Assembly: GCF_000424265.1 (NCBI RefSeq)
Contig: NZ_AUJO01000008.1
Span: 62,001-126,000, forward strand
Length of the DNA: 64,000 nt
Direction of reading: 5' to 3'
DNA from: Butyrivibrio sp. WCD3002
Lineage (GTDB): Bacteria > Bacillota > Clostridia > Lachnospirales > Lachnospiraceae
A program made the position numbers and the translations under genes. The notes beneath the pieces were generated by a model. It was not told where the DNA came from. It did not search any database and saw only the letters and a program-made list of their open reading frames with translations. This document shows positions 28,763 to 37,473 of the stretch, piece by piece; positions within the stretch are counted from its first letter, which is position 1, and each line of letters opens with the position of its first letter.

Positions 28763-29848
28763 TTAATCTATAAGGCTGTTATAGTCATAATTATTAAACT
28801 GCTCTCTTTCATCCTCAATAACAGACTCTGCATTATCCTTCATAAGTCTGAAAGATGATTCTCCACTGTTTTCTCCATCGGCCACCCGCTCTATGATCCA
28901 CTCGTTCACATATTGATCATAATGGGCTTCATCCCTGTATCTGTTAAGATCCTGTGTAATATCCATAGCAGTTGCAAAATCATATACATGAATGTTGTCA
29001 TACTCCAACATTAGATCTGTTGCCATTTGCTTAGCTGTAAGTATCTTATTAAGATCACCGGATTCCCATATTCCGCCAAAATAAGCCATAGAATAGGGCG
29101 GGAAGAAACATATAAAGGTAGTCTCCGGATGAGCTGCAGCTATATCAACCACATTTGCCCGGACGTTTTCCGAAATCATCGTAGTTTCTTCATCCGTAAG
29201 AGAGTTAATCTGCGTAGGTGCCTCAAATACTGTCCTTCCAACCAAAGCATCATCCTTTGAAAAAGTATGGAGATTGGCATTATAGCTGTATTCATCAAAG
29301 CTTGTATGTCCGCCGGGAGTTCCCTTAAAGTATTCAACGAACAGCGGCAGCATATATCTTCCTATAACGTCCTTGTTTATAAGATATTTTATGTCGTCGA
29401 AAGGATTCTTATTTGTAAGATAAACAGGATATTCACCCATATCCAGTCGCATCTCATCCTTATCCTTTATCAGAAGCGTATAATCCACCGGCCTGAGCAC
29501 ATACTTAATTTCATGACCGCTCTCGTAGGCCACGTTAAGATTATCGTTAATCTCTTTATATGTTGCCCCTGCATAGGTAACCTTTATGGAATTGGTTCCC
29601 ATCAGGCTGTCAAACTGTGATGGCAGAAAATTCTCTGCCATGGATGTTCCGGTGATTATTGCATCATAATCAAAATGTCTGGTGATACCATCATTTTGGG
29701 AACGCTGATCATAGAGTTTATAAAAAAAGTAATCCCGTGGCTTCCTATAATGAAAAAAGGGATCTGTCCAAAAAACACATCCAGCCAAGATCGTAAGCGC
29801 CGATATGGTCATTATCAAAATAGAAATAAACCACTTTTTTCCATTCAT
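28763..29848 (-). CDS. membrane-anchored SGNH hydrolase-like protein (partner of the MBOAT acyltransferase)
   Basis: About 361 residues with a single N-terminal membrane anchor (about 7-28) and an extracytoplasmic domain. IITGTSMAENF (Ser near residue 70) is the G-x-S nucleophile block of SGNH/DltD-like proteins, and RYRDEAHYDQY near the C-terminus supplies the D-x-x-H pair. The gene lies nine bases after an MBOAT gene, the arrangement used for transferring acyl groups to exported polysaccharides (AlgI-AlgJ/X or DltB-DltD style). An in-frame TTG at 29854 is an alternative start with slightly better SD spacing. The acyl group is probably acetyl, by analogy only. Confidence 0.75.
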   Translation of the reverse strand: MNGKKWFISILIMTISALTILAGCVFWTDPFFHYRKPRDYFFYKLYDQRSQNDGITRHFDYDAIITGTSMAENFLPSQFDSLMGTNSIKVTYAGATYKEINDNLNVAYESGHEIKYVLRPVDYTLLIKDKDEMRLDMGEYPVYLTNKNPFDDIKYLINKDVIGRYMLPLFVEYFKGTPGGHTSFDEYSYNANLHTFSKDDALVGRTVFEAPTQINSLTDEETTMISENVRANVVDIAAAHPETTFICFFPPYSMAYFGGIWESGDLNKILTAKQMATDLMLEYDNIHVYDFATAMDITQDLNRYRDEAHYDQYVNEWIIERVADGENSGESSFRLMKDNAESVIEDEREQFNNYDYNSLID

Positions 29849-29862
29849 ATTCAAATCTGTCC

Positions 29863-31377
29863 TTAAAAATTAAAGTATAAAAAGGCTGAAACAGAACTCA
29901 GCGAAACAATACACAGCATCAATAATCCCCATACTGATACAAGGGATAACGCATTGAGCTTGTATTTTCTTTCGTAGTTATTTTTGAAGCAAAGACATAT
30001 GATCAAAGTAACTATCATATACGCCAACATGCTTATCATAAGCACATTGTTATCTGACACTTCGATACCAAAAGGTCTTAACGCGTAGTACAGTTTCGGT
30101 ATCCTGAACGGCTCAATAAGGTCTGAGCGAACATCAAGATTAAGAACCGTAAGCCTTCTCAGAATCTGAATAAACATTGTGACACTTTCAGATCTGAAAA
30201 GAAGCATTGTGAAATTAATGAATATGAAGTTAAGTATCCATTGAATCACACGAACAACTGTGATTCCGGCCTTTCCCAAAAAAGACCTCTCAACGCTGTC
30301 ACAAAATGCCTTGTAGGCTTTACCTGTTAGCTTATTAACACACTGTGCTACACCATGAACCAGTCCCCACATAATGTAGGTCCAATTCGCGCCGTGCCAG
30401 AAACCACTTACCAGGAATACCACAAAAGTATTTATATAGGCTCTAAGGGTTCCTTTCCTGCTTCCGCCCAAAGGAATGTAAATATACGTCGTAAGAAATC
30501 TTGAAAGAGTTATGTGCCAGCGCTTCCAGAAATCATATACTGACATGGCTTTATATGGAGAATTGAAATTCCTTGGAATCGTAAGATTAAACATCTTTCC
30601 AAGTCCTGTGGCCATATCACTGTATCCGCTGAAATCGAAATATATCTGAAAAGAATACGAAAGCATCACTATGATGATCTCTGAAATTGTCAATGCACCT
30701 TCATGAACAGGTACTTCTGCCGCTTTCTGAATTCCCCAGTCTACTGCTTTCCCAAAGGTATCCGCGAGAAGGATCTTTTTGGACAGGCCTACAGTAAACA
30801 TAGTTATTCCTATGGATACGTTGGTGTAGTCGAAGCTCTTGTTACTCTTATCCCTAAATTGCGGAATCAGCTCACTGTGTAAAACTATTGGTCCCGCCAC
30901 AAGCTGAGGGAAGAATGCCACAAACAGCGCATATTCAATAAATGAGTAGTCCTTCGCTTCTCCCTTGTAGGCATCGATAATAAAGGAAATCTGCTGAAAA
31001 GTGAAAAAGCTGATTCCAAGCGGAAGCAAAACCTTTTCAAAAACAAAGTTCGTTTTAAAAAAGAAATTTATGTTTTCAACAAAGAAATTGAAGTACTTAA
31101 AATAAAAAAGCAGGGAAACATTAAATATTATTCCCAAAAACAGATATATCTTTCGCCTGCCAAATTTCTCCATCAGTCTGTATAAGCCATAATTCACAGC
31201 AATACTACCGCAGATTATAACAAGATATGACGGATTAAAATATCCGTAAAACCACAGACTCATAAGGATAAGAAAGCACTTGGCGTATTTATCCCTGCCC
31301 CATTTCTCCAATCCGAAATAGCCCAAAAGGGTTAACGGAAGGAAACAAAATATAAAAATAAACGAATTAAACTTCAC
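29863..31377 (-). CDS. MBOAT family membrane-bound O-acyltransferase
   Basis: A 504-residue membrane protein with about ten helices. The family core is clear: FWKRWHITLSRFLTTYIYIP with the first conserved His, and FLVSGFWHGANWTYIMWGL with the second, invariant His of the AlgI/DltB group. It would carry an acyl group across the membrane for modification of the polysaccharide, with the SGNH-like protein encoded next as the likely transferase partner. It starts at a GTG with GAGG nine bases upstream. It follows a GT4 gene by 11 bases in the same direction. Confidence 0.92.
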   Translation of the reverse strand: MKFNSFIFIFCFLPLTLLGYFGLEKWGRDKYAKCFLILMSLWFYGYFNPSYLVIICGSIAVNYGLYRLMEKFGRRKIYLFLGIIFNVSLLFYFKYFNFFVENINFFFKTNFVFEKVLLPLGISFFTFQQISFIIDAYKGEAKDYSFIEYALFVAFFPQLVAGPIVLHSELIPQFRDKSNKSFDYTNVSIGITMFTVGLSKKILLADTFGKAVDWGIQKAAEVPVHEGALTISEIIIVMLSYSFQIYFDFSGYSDMATGLGKMFNLTIPRNFNSPYKAMSVYDFWKRWHITLSRFLTTYIYIPLGGSRKGTLRAYINTFVVFLVSGFWHGANWTYIMWGLVHGVAQCVNKLTGKAYKAFCDSVERSFLGKAGITVVRVIQWILNFIFINFTMLLFRSESVTMFIQILRRLTVLNLDVRSDLIEPFRIPKLYYALRPFGIEVSDNNVLMISMLAYMIVTLIICLCFKNNYERKYKLNALSLVSVWGLLMLCIVSLSSVSAFLYFNF

Positions 31378-31388
31378 TGATTATATCC

Positions 31389-32687
31389 TCAAGTATTTTT
31401 CATCAATCCTTCAAAATACTCTTTCCACAAAGAATTAATCTTATCCGGACTGTAATTATTCCTAACGTCAGCTGCAGCCGTTGCCATAGATGCGCTCTTC
31501 TCAGTATCACTCATAAGGCTTCTGAGAGCATCCGCAAGACTGTTCTCCATGGAAGAATCATCTCCCATTGGAATAAGTATACCATTTTCGCCATCTCTTA
31601 TAAGGTCTCTTGGTCCTCCACAGGGACAGTCCGTTGATATGCAGGCAAGTCCCATGGACATTGCTTCAATAAGAGCATTTGGCATACCCTCCTGCCTTGA
31701 TGTGAGAACAAAAATCCCTGCATCGCGAATCTTATCCGCAACACCGCTTACATTCCCCATGAAAATAATGCGGCTGTCATCTGTCTTGCTGCCATCTACA
31801 GAGCTGCCTGAAACAGCTGTCTTAAAAGCTTCCATCTCAGCTGCCTCCTTCTCAAACTTCTGCCTTGATGGGCCATCGCCGTAAATGACAAGCTTATATT
31901 CCGGAAACTCATCCATGATCTTCCCAAAGGCTCTTATCAAAAGTATCTGATTCTTGTTATCATCCAGTCTCCCAACCGAGACAATGGTATTTTTTCTGTC
32001 TGAAAAAGGCACTATATCCCCCTTCATAAAAGAAGGATTTATTGAATTTGGAAGTATCCTGCACTTTTTCCTGATGCTGTCTTTAAAATACTCAGCAGCT
32101 CCCGTAGTTTGAACCACAACACCTGCTGCCCTTGGAAACAGCATGTTCATTGCAAGGTTAAGCCCCTTAGAAGCATATTCTCTTGAGGGATTTGATCTTA
32201 CGGAAACAACTACCGGAATCCCAAGGCCTCTTGCTGAGTAAATTGCCATGCAATTATTTTTTCCGAGAAATGAGAGAATAAGGTCAGGCTTTAAGGTCTT
32301 CCAGGTATCTCTTAGTTTCTTTACTCTGTTTCTGAAATTAGCTACTCTTTTGCCTTTTTCATCAGGCATAAGAGCTGTGAAAACCCTGTCTATTCCCGGT
32401 TTATCAGAAGCTTTCATACGGACAGTTTTTATATGCTCATCCATATTCAGAACTTCTATAACGCGTCCTGCTTCATCTGCCTTGTCCGTATCTGTTACAG
32501 GCTCCCACTTTCTGTCCTTTACCTCGTACTCATCATCCGCAAGGTATGTGGTAACCAGCGTAACCCTGTAGCCCTCATTATAAAAATACTCTGCAAGGTT
32601 ACACATGACGCGCTCGGCACCGCCCTTATTTAGGGATCCGATATACATTGCAATATGCTTTTTTCCCGAATCCTTTTTTGCGGACAT
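31389..32687 (-). CDS. family 4 glycosyltransferase
   Basis: A GT-B fold family 4 enzyme of 432 residues. LNKGGAERVMCNLAEYF is the acceptor-side glycine loop. IVSVGRLDDNKNQILLIRAF opens the second Rossmann domain, and SRQEGMPNALIEAMSMGL carries the E-x7-E motif that binds the donor nucleotide sugar. Residues about 40-110 hold a charged insert compared with its closest relative in the window (35839-36954), with which it shares the unusual STDCPCGG string. Cytosolic or peripheral. GAGAGG precedes the ATG. Confidence 0.9.
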   Translation of the reverse strand: MSAKKDSGKKHIAMYIGSLNKGGAERVMCNLAEYFYNEGYRVTLVTTYLADDEYEVKDRKWEPVTDTDKADEAGRVIEVLNMDEHIKTVRMKASDKPGIDRVFTALMPDEKGKRVANFRNRVKKLRDTWKTLKPDLILSFLGKNNCMAIYSARGLGIPVVVSVRSNPSREYASKGLNLAMNMLFPRAAGVVVQTTGAAEYFKDSIRKKCRILPNSINPSFMKGDIVPFSDRKNTIVSVGRLDDNKNQILLIRAFGKIMDEFPEYKLVIYGDGPSRQKFEKEAAEMEAFKTAVSGSSVDGSKTDDSRIIFMGNVSGVADKIRDAGIFVLTSRQEGMPNALIEAMSMGLACISTDCPCGGPRDLIRDGENGILIPMGDDSSMENSLADALRSLMSDTEKSASMATAAADVRNNYSPDKINSLWKEYFEGLMKNT

Positions 32688-32699
32688 AGGTACCTCTCG

Positions 32700-34646
32700 T
32701 TAATTATTATTAATGTGCTTCTCATACCACTGCTGGAATATGAAAAAGCTCCATGCCAAGTTGGAGAAATTGGCGCCGCTGCCGGAGCCTCCATCTCCCT
32801 TTACAAGAAAATCTCTTATGAAACCTGATGCATAAGCAGCATCAAAGATTCCCTGATTTTTAAGAAAGCTCTCATTACTGTAATCTATAAGTCTGTCCTT
32901 TAATGGACCGCGAAGCCATGCATCCATAGGGACACTAAAGCCCTTCTTTGGCCTGTCCAAAAGCTCTCTTGGAATATAGTCATAGGCGATATCCTTAAGG
33001 ATATATTTTTTAACGCCGTCCTTATATTTAAATTCATGAGGGATTCGGAAGCTGTACTCCATAACCTCCGTATCCATGATAGGGCATCTGCACTCAAGAG
33101 AATACTTCATGGCCGCCCTGTCCATCTTAACCAGAATGTCACTTGGAAGATATGTATCCATATCAAGGAGCATTCTTCGAACCTGCCAGTTTTCCACACC
33201 GTAGCAGGACTCAACAGGATACTTGCAGGGGAAAACACCATCCTCTAAAAACTCCCTGCTCATATACTGCGCATAGGTCATTCTCTGATCCATCTCTTCC
33301 CTGCCGGAAATAAAAGCATGGGCTGCAGGAATGTATTTAGGTGCAGAAACTTGCGTCTTTGTCTCAGGATCTCTGTTATCAGCCACAGCCTGAACACTGT
33401 AGGGAAGCTTTCTAAGGAGCTTTTCATTGCCAAGAGGTATCTGACCAACGGCATTAACTATTGCACCTACGCCGTCAAGCTTTTTTGCCTGAACTGCTCT
33501 GTCATAGATATTGTAGCCACAGTAGAATTCATCGCCGCCATCCCCGGAAAGGGCTACGGTTACATTCTGCCTTGCCAGCTTACACACCAGCATTGTAGGA
33601 ATCTCTGACTCGTCCGCAAAGGGCTCATCAAAATACTGCGGTATACTGTCCACCAGCTCAAGCATCTCGGATTCATCTATATAAAGCTCTGTATGCTCTG
33701 TACCAAGGTGCTTTGCAACCTTAGCTGCATATTCTGCCTCGTTATACTCTGGAACATTGAAACCTATACTGAAGGTCTTTACGGGGCTCTCAGAATTCTC
33801 CTGAGCAAGGGCCGTTATAAGTGATGAGTCATAGCCGCCTGATAAAAATGTTCCAAGAGGCACATCAGCTATCATTCTGTCTGCCACAGACTTTTTAAGA
33901 CGCTGCTTTAGACCTGCCTTGGCTTCCTCATAGCTCTCTACCTTCCTGTTTACATTATCTTTATAAGCATCTCTGATGCTCCAATATTTTTCCTTAGTGA
34001 TATTGCCCTGATTGAAAACAAGCAGCTGACCCGGTTCTACCTGATATACGTTCTCAAAAATGGTCTCCGGTGCATTTATATACTGCTGATAGAGGTATCT
34101 TGGAATGATGGATGTTCTTATCTGTCCCTTAAAGCCCGGGCACTTCATTATGGGCTTAAGCTCAGAACCAAATACAAGATTACCATCTTCAAGCCAGTAA
34201 TAGAGGGGCTTTTTGCCTATTCTGTCCCTTGCAAAAAGAACGTCCTGATTCTCCCTGTCATAAAGAGCTATGGAAAACATTCCATGGATGTGCTTTACAA
34301 AGTCTCTTCCCCATTTAAGGTAGGACGCCAGTATCACCTCTGTATCACAGGTTGATTTGTAAGGGTAATCAGAAAGCTGCTTTTTCAGCTCCCGGTAATT
34401 ATAAATCTCTCCATTAAAAACGACAGAAATCCTGCCATCTGTCGTTGTCATTGGCTGATGTCCAAGAGGTGACAGATCCAGGATTGAAAGTCTTCTCTGC
34501 GCAAAGCCTATTACGTATCCATCTTTACCGGAATACAACTCGACTCCGCTGTCATCGGGGCCTCTGTGTATTATGGTGTCATTCATGGCACGAAGCTCAT
34601 CTTCTGTTATTCTGTTTCTGGAAATATATCCGCAGATTCCGCACAT
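32700..34646 (-). CDS. asnB: AsnB-type glutamine-dependent amidotransferase, second copy
   Basis: A 648-residue protein with the same plan as 26787-28739. Cys2 of MCGICGYISR is the glutaminase nucleophile, R-R-L-S-I-L-D-L-S-P-L-G-H-Q-P-M is the conserved first-domain block, and FLSGGYDSSLITAL is the PPi loop of the synthetase half. The loop differs from the other copy (LSAGIDSS). The two proteins are diverged throughout, so this is not a recent duplication. It is the first gene of the minus-strand run, with AAGGAG before the ATG, so it leads the operon. Probable role: amidation of a carboxylated sugar or supply of asparagine; which one is undecided. Confidence 0.88.
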   Translation of the reverse strand: MCGICGYISRNRITEDELRAMNDTIIHRGPDDSGVELYSGKDGYVIGFAQRRLSILDLSPLGHQPMTTTDGRISVVFNGEIYNYRELKKQLSDYPYKSTCDTEVILASYLKWGRDFVKHIHGMFSIALYDRENQDVLFARDRIGKKPLYYWLEDGNLVFGSELKPIMKCPGFKGQIRTSIIPRYLYQQYINAPETIFENVYQVEPGQLLVFNQGNITKEKYWSIRDAYKDNVNRKVESYEEAKAGLKQRLKKSVADRMIADVPLGTFLSGGYDSSLITALAQENSESPVKTFSIGFNVPEYNEAEYAAKVAKHLGTEHTELYIDESEMLELVDSIPQYFDEPFADESEIPTMLVCKLARQNVTVALSGDGGDEFYCGYNIYDRAVQAKKLDGVGAIVNAVGQIPLGNEKLLRKLPYSVQAVADNRDPETKTQVSAPKYIPAAHAFISGREEMDQRMTYAQYMSREFLEDGVFPCKYPVESCYGVENWQVRRMLLDMDTYLPSDILVKMDRAAMKYSLECRCPIMDTEVMEYSFRIPHEFKYKDGVKKYILKDIAYDYIPRELLDRPKKGFSVPMDAWLRGPLKDRLIDYSNESFLKNQGIFDAAYASGFIRDFLVKGDGGSGSGANFSNLAWSFFIFQQWYEKHINNN

Positions 34647-34717
34647 AGGCGCTCCTTCTATGTATTATCCTTTAAATATGTTATACTACTCTTACTTTTT
34701 TAGCAAACTTTTATGAG
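34647..34717. promoter_or_regulatory. divergent promoter region between the minus- and plus-strand glycan genes
   Basis: Only 71 bases separate the start of the 33-kb minus-strand run from the plus-strand GT4 pair. For the plus strand, TGTTATACT (34679-34687) is an extended -10 with no good -35. For the minus strand, TTGCTA near 34701-34706 and TATAAC near 34685 are a possible, short-spaced pair. The two -10 areas overlap, so the promoters may compete. SD sites on both sides (AGGTGG and AAGGAG) are strong. Confidence 0.4.
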
Positions 34718-35836
34718 GTGGACATGGATAGAAAGATCAAGGTTCTGCATATAGTTGGGGCGATGTATCCTGGCGGAATGGAAAACTTCATAATGAATAT
34801 CTATGAGAACATAGATAAGGAACGGTTTCAGTTTGATTTTGCGGTTCATGATGTGCGAAACGGCGGTTATGATGACTTGATCAGAGAAATGGGTGGAAAG
34901 GTGTTTCAGCTGCCCAGGATGATGGCTCATCCTATCCAGAATTTCAATAAGCTCAGCAATATCATAAGTGCTGAAGGATATGACATTGTCATAAGGCATA
35001 CTGCCAATGCGCTTGTGGCACCGCAGTTACTGGTTGCGAAAAAGGCAGGTGCAATAACTGTTTGTCATTCACACAACGAAACTGATCCCAAGAAGCTTAC
35101 TCATTTCCTAAGCAGACCCATTCTTATTAAGAACACGGATGTAAGGCTTGCATGCTCGGAAAATGCAGGCAGGTGGATGTATGGAAATAAGAGCTTTGAA
35201 GTAATAAACAATGCTATCGACCTCAACAAGTTTGAGTTCAGGAATGAATACAGAGAGCAGATAATTCGTGAGTTTAATCTTGAGGGCAAGCATATCTACG
35301 GCCATATCGCCAACTTCATTGCATCAAAAAATCACACCTTCCTTATGGATGTATTTGCAAAGATTGCAGAGAAGGACGATAAAGCAGTTCTCATCTGTCT
35401 TGGCGAAGGAGACTTAAAGCCTGAAATTCTGGAAAAGATTAAATCTCTCAATCTTGTAACCAAGGTAATCCTGACCGGAATAAGGCATGATGCGCAGGCT
35501 TTCTTTTCAGCCTTCGATACGATGATATTCCCGTCACTGTTTGAAGGACTTCCGCTGACTCTGATAGAAGCACAGGTAAGCGGACTCCCCATGCTGATAT
35601 CGGATACCATCACTCCGAATGTATCTGTAACAGCTGGGCTTATCACAAGAAAGTCTCTTTCCGACTCAGCAGAGAGCTGGGCTGATGAAGCTATCAGTAT
35701 AAGAAATAAAAATGAACAGGCAGACAGATCCTGCCAGCGTGAATCCATCCGTTCCCACGGCTACGACCTTGAGCAGCTCGTTAGCTGGTATGAGGATTTC
35801 CTATCAGATCTTGTAAAAAACAAGGGGCACATTTAA
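34718..35836 (+). CDS. family 4 glycosyltransferase
   Basis: A GT4 enzyme of 372 residues. VGAMYPGGMENFIMNIYENI is the N-terminal glycine loop, FDFAVHDV follows, and RLACSENAGRWMYG lies mid-protein. IFPSLFEGLPLTLIEAQ carries the donor-binding E-x7-E. It closely resembles the GT4 at 46796-48064 in the same blocks, so the two are paralogues. AGGTGG lies just before the ATG. It is two bases upstream of the next GT4 gene and forms a two-gene plus-strand operon with it. Confidence 0.92.
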   Translation: MDMDRKIKVLHIVGAMYPGGMENFIMNIYENIDKERFQFDFAVHDVRNGGYDDLIREMGGKVFQLPRMMAHPIQNFNKLSNIISAEGYDIVIRHTANALVAPQLLVAKKAGAITVCHSHNETDPKKLTHFLSRPILIKNTDVRLACSENAGRWMYGNKSFEVINNAIDLNKFEFRNEYREQIIREFNLEGKHIYGHIANFIASKNHTFLMDVFAKIAEKDDKAVLICLGEGDLKPEILEKIKSLNLVTKVILTGIRHDAQAFFSAFDTMIFPSLFEGLPLTLIEAQVSGLPMLISDTITPNVSVTAGLITRKSLSDSAESWADEAISIRNKNEQADRSCQRESIRSHGYDLEQLVSWYEDFLSDLVKNKGHI

Positions 35837-35838
35837 AC

Positions 35839-36954
35839 ATGAAAATTCTTTTTCATTTAAACAGCATGGGCCGCGGCGGCGCAGAGCATGTAGTCAGCAT
35901 CCTCTCAGGAAAATTTGCTGATGCAGGTCACGACGTCATCGTTGCAACCCAGTGGTTTTCAGAAAATGAATATAAGCTTTCAGAAAAGGTAAGGCGTATT
36001 TCCGTTGGCTTAACCAAGGACGAAGAAAAAGACAGCCGCATCAAGAAGGCCTTCACCAGACTTTTTAAACTTCGTGACTGCGTAAAAAGCGAAAAGCCTG
36101 ATCTTGTTATCTCTTTTTGCGCCAAGGCCAATTTCAGAAGTGCCTTCAGCCTCTTTGGGACACGCACGCCTCTTATAGTCTCTGTCCGCAATAATCCGGA
36201 GGTTGACTATGCACCTCATAAGCTTGCAACCCGGTACATGGAGAAAAAGGCAGTGGGCTGCGTATTCCAGACCCCGGATGCCATGCATTATTTTTCCGAA
36301 GATTTCCAGAAAAGGTCAACAATTATTTTTAATCCTATCGATGAAAATTACCTTAATGCGGATATGAATAGCTCCGATGGAAGTAGAGCTAATTCAAAGA
36401 AAATTGTAAATGTGGGAAGAATCTCGGTTCAGAAAAACCAGCTGCTTCTTCTTAAGGCATTTAACAATATAACAAGAGACTATCCTGACTATTCACTGTA
36501 CATCTACGGTGATTCCCAGGAAGGGGATATATTGGATGGCCTTACATCATACATAAGAGAGAATCATCTCGAAGAGAAGGTTTTCATTTTACCTCCAAGC
36601 TCAAATCTTAAAAACGAAATCACAGGCTCTGCCATGTTCGTGCTGTCCTCTGATTTTGAAGGCATGCCAAATGCCCTTATAGAAGCAATGGCCCTTGGCA
36701 TCCCCAGCATCTCAACGGACTGTCCCTGTGGCGGTTCCCGTATGCTCATAGATAATGGCAAATCCGGCCTCCTTACTCCTGTGAGGGATGAGAAAGCTCT
36801 AACCGATGCCATGTTACGAATTCTAAAGGATAACGAATTCGCAGCCACACTGGGAGAGACCGCCAAATCTGTAGTGTCAAGGGTTCAACCAGACAAAATC
36901 TGTAAAGAATGGGAAGATTTTATAAATGCAAAATTAAAAAACAAAGAGGCATAA
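35839..36954 (+). CDS. family 4 glycosyltransferase
   Basis: A GT4 enzyme of 371 residues. MGRGGAEHVVSILSGKF, then VGRISVQKNQLLLLKAFNN, then SDFEGMPNALIEAMALGIP with E-x7-E, followed by STDCPCGGSRMLI. It shares these strings with the minus-strand GT4 at 31389-32687, so they are paralogues. It lies two bases after the preceding GT4 gene. It ends six bases before the inverted repeat that bounds the ART module. No separate plus-strand terminator is evident apart from the AT-rich hairpin at 36966-36992. Confidence 0.92.
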   Translation: MKILFHLNSMGRGGAEHVVSILSGKFADAGHDVIVATQWFSENEYKLSEKVRRISVGLTKDEEKDSRIKKAFTRLFKLRDCVKSEKPDLVISFCAKANFRSAFSLFGTRTPLIVSVRNNPEVDYAPHKLATRYMEKKAVGCVFQTPDAMHYFSEDFQKRSTIIFNPIDENYLNADMNSSDGSRANSKKIVNVGRISVQKNQLLLLKAFNNITRDYPDYSLYIYGDSQEGDILDGLTSYIRENHLEEKVFILPPSSNLKNEITGSAMFVLSSDFEGMPNALIEAMALGIPSISTDCPCGGSRMLIDNGKSGLLTPVRDEKALTDAMLRILKDNEFAATLGETAKSVVSRVQPDKICKEWEDFINAKLKNKEA

Positions 36955-36960
36955 AGCAAA

Positions 36961-36977
36961 TCAAACTTGTTTGTACA
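36961..36977 (+). repeat. left copy of a perfect 17-bp inverted repeat bounding the ART module
   Basis: TCAAACTTGTTTGTACA here is the exact reverse complement of 38382-38398. The identity stops at the next base on both sides. Inside it is the palindrome CAAAC-TT-GTTTG. It lies 17 bases beyond the stop codon of the second gene of the module. No target-site duplication is visible in the flanks (GCAAA on the left, GCGCA on the right). Confidence 0.85.
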
Positions 36978-36992
36978 TTTCAAACAAACAAG
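36966..36992 (-). terminator. AT-rich hairpin after the ART module, probable weak terminator
   Basis: CTTGTTTGT (36966-36974) pairs perfectly with ACAAACAAG (36984-36992) around a nine-base loop. On the minus strand it begins one base after the stop of the 36994-37473 gene and is followed by TTTGATTTGC, a poor T-tract. It uses most of the left 17-bp repeat. It could also slow plus-strand transcription from the GT4 pair. Confidence 0.5.
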
Positions 36993-36993
36993 A

Positions 36994-37473
36994 TTAATAC
37001 ACGCCTTTATCTTTTATTGTCTTTTTTAACCGCAAATTGCAATCAAAAATATCATCATCTAAATCATTGATATCAAGCAAGCTTCTGATGCACCATTCCG
37101 GATCCTGAGTATGAAAAGTGTAATATACATCATTCAGTTGCTTATGAGCGAATAAGTCCATAACAAATTTGGTAGAAACTTCTCTTGTATATGAAATATA
37201 TCGATACATATATCCCATCCAGAATAATGAACTTCTAGAGTACTTTATCTTTCCGTAATCCGTGTCACCAAACTGCTGGATAATACTTGTAATGCCTTCA
37301 TTCACGTCCAATGATAATAACGATGGGTTATTTGTATCTAAAGACTTTAGTAAATCGGAATGAAGAAATCTCCTTAAAAAGATAGCTGTAGAGCAAGTTA
37401 AGTCATTAGATTTTTCAAACAGTTTCCCTTGATATTCCGCAAGCAACAGCCCATTGTGGTCAAACTCTCTCAT
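36994..37473 (-). CDS. partner protein of the HTH-ART gene (putative antitoxin-like, function unknown)
   Basis: A 159-residue soluble protein of unknown fold. The middle has SSLFWMGYMYRYISYTREVS, then LFAHKQLNDVYYTFHTQDPE, an aromatic-rich block that I associate with small proteins encoded next to DUF3990 genes. No catalytic motif is visible. A TTG one codon earlier (37476) is in frame, but GAGGAG seven bases before the ATG at 37473 decides the start. The gene overlaps the preceding one by 14 bases, the arrangement expected for a co-translated toxin-antitoxin pair. Its role as the neutralising partner is inference from position. Confidence 0.7.
   Translation of the reverse strand: MREFDHNGLLLAEYQGKLFEKSNDLTCSTAIFLRRFLHSDLLKSLDTNNPSLLSLDVNEGITSIIQQFGDTDYGKIKYSRSSLFWMGYMYRYISYTREVSTKFVMDLFAHKQLNDVYYTFHTQDPEWCIRSLLDINDLDDDIFDCNLRLKKTIKDKGVY

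Noticed and set aside
34700..34999. Minus-strand frame at the start of the plus-strand GT4 gene
   Set aside because: It is antisense to a clear GT4 N-terminus with a strong SD, has no family motif, and would remove the divergent promoter region.
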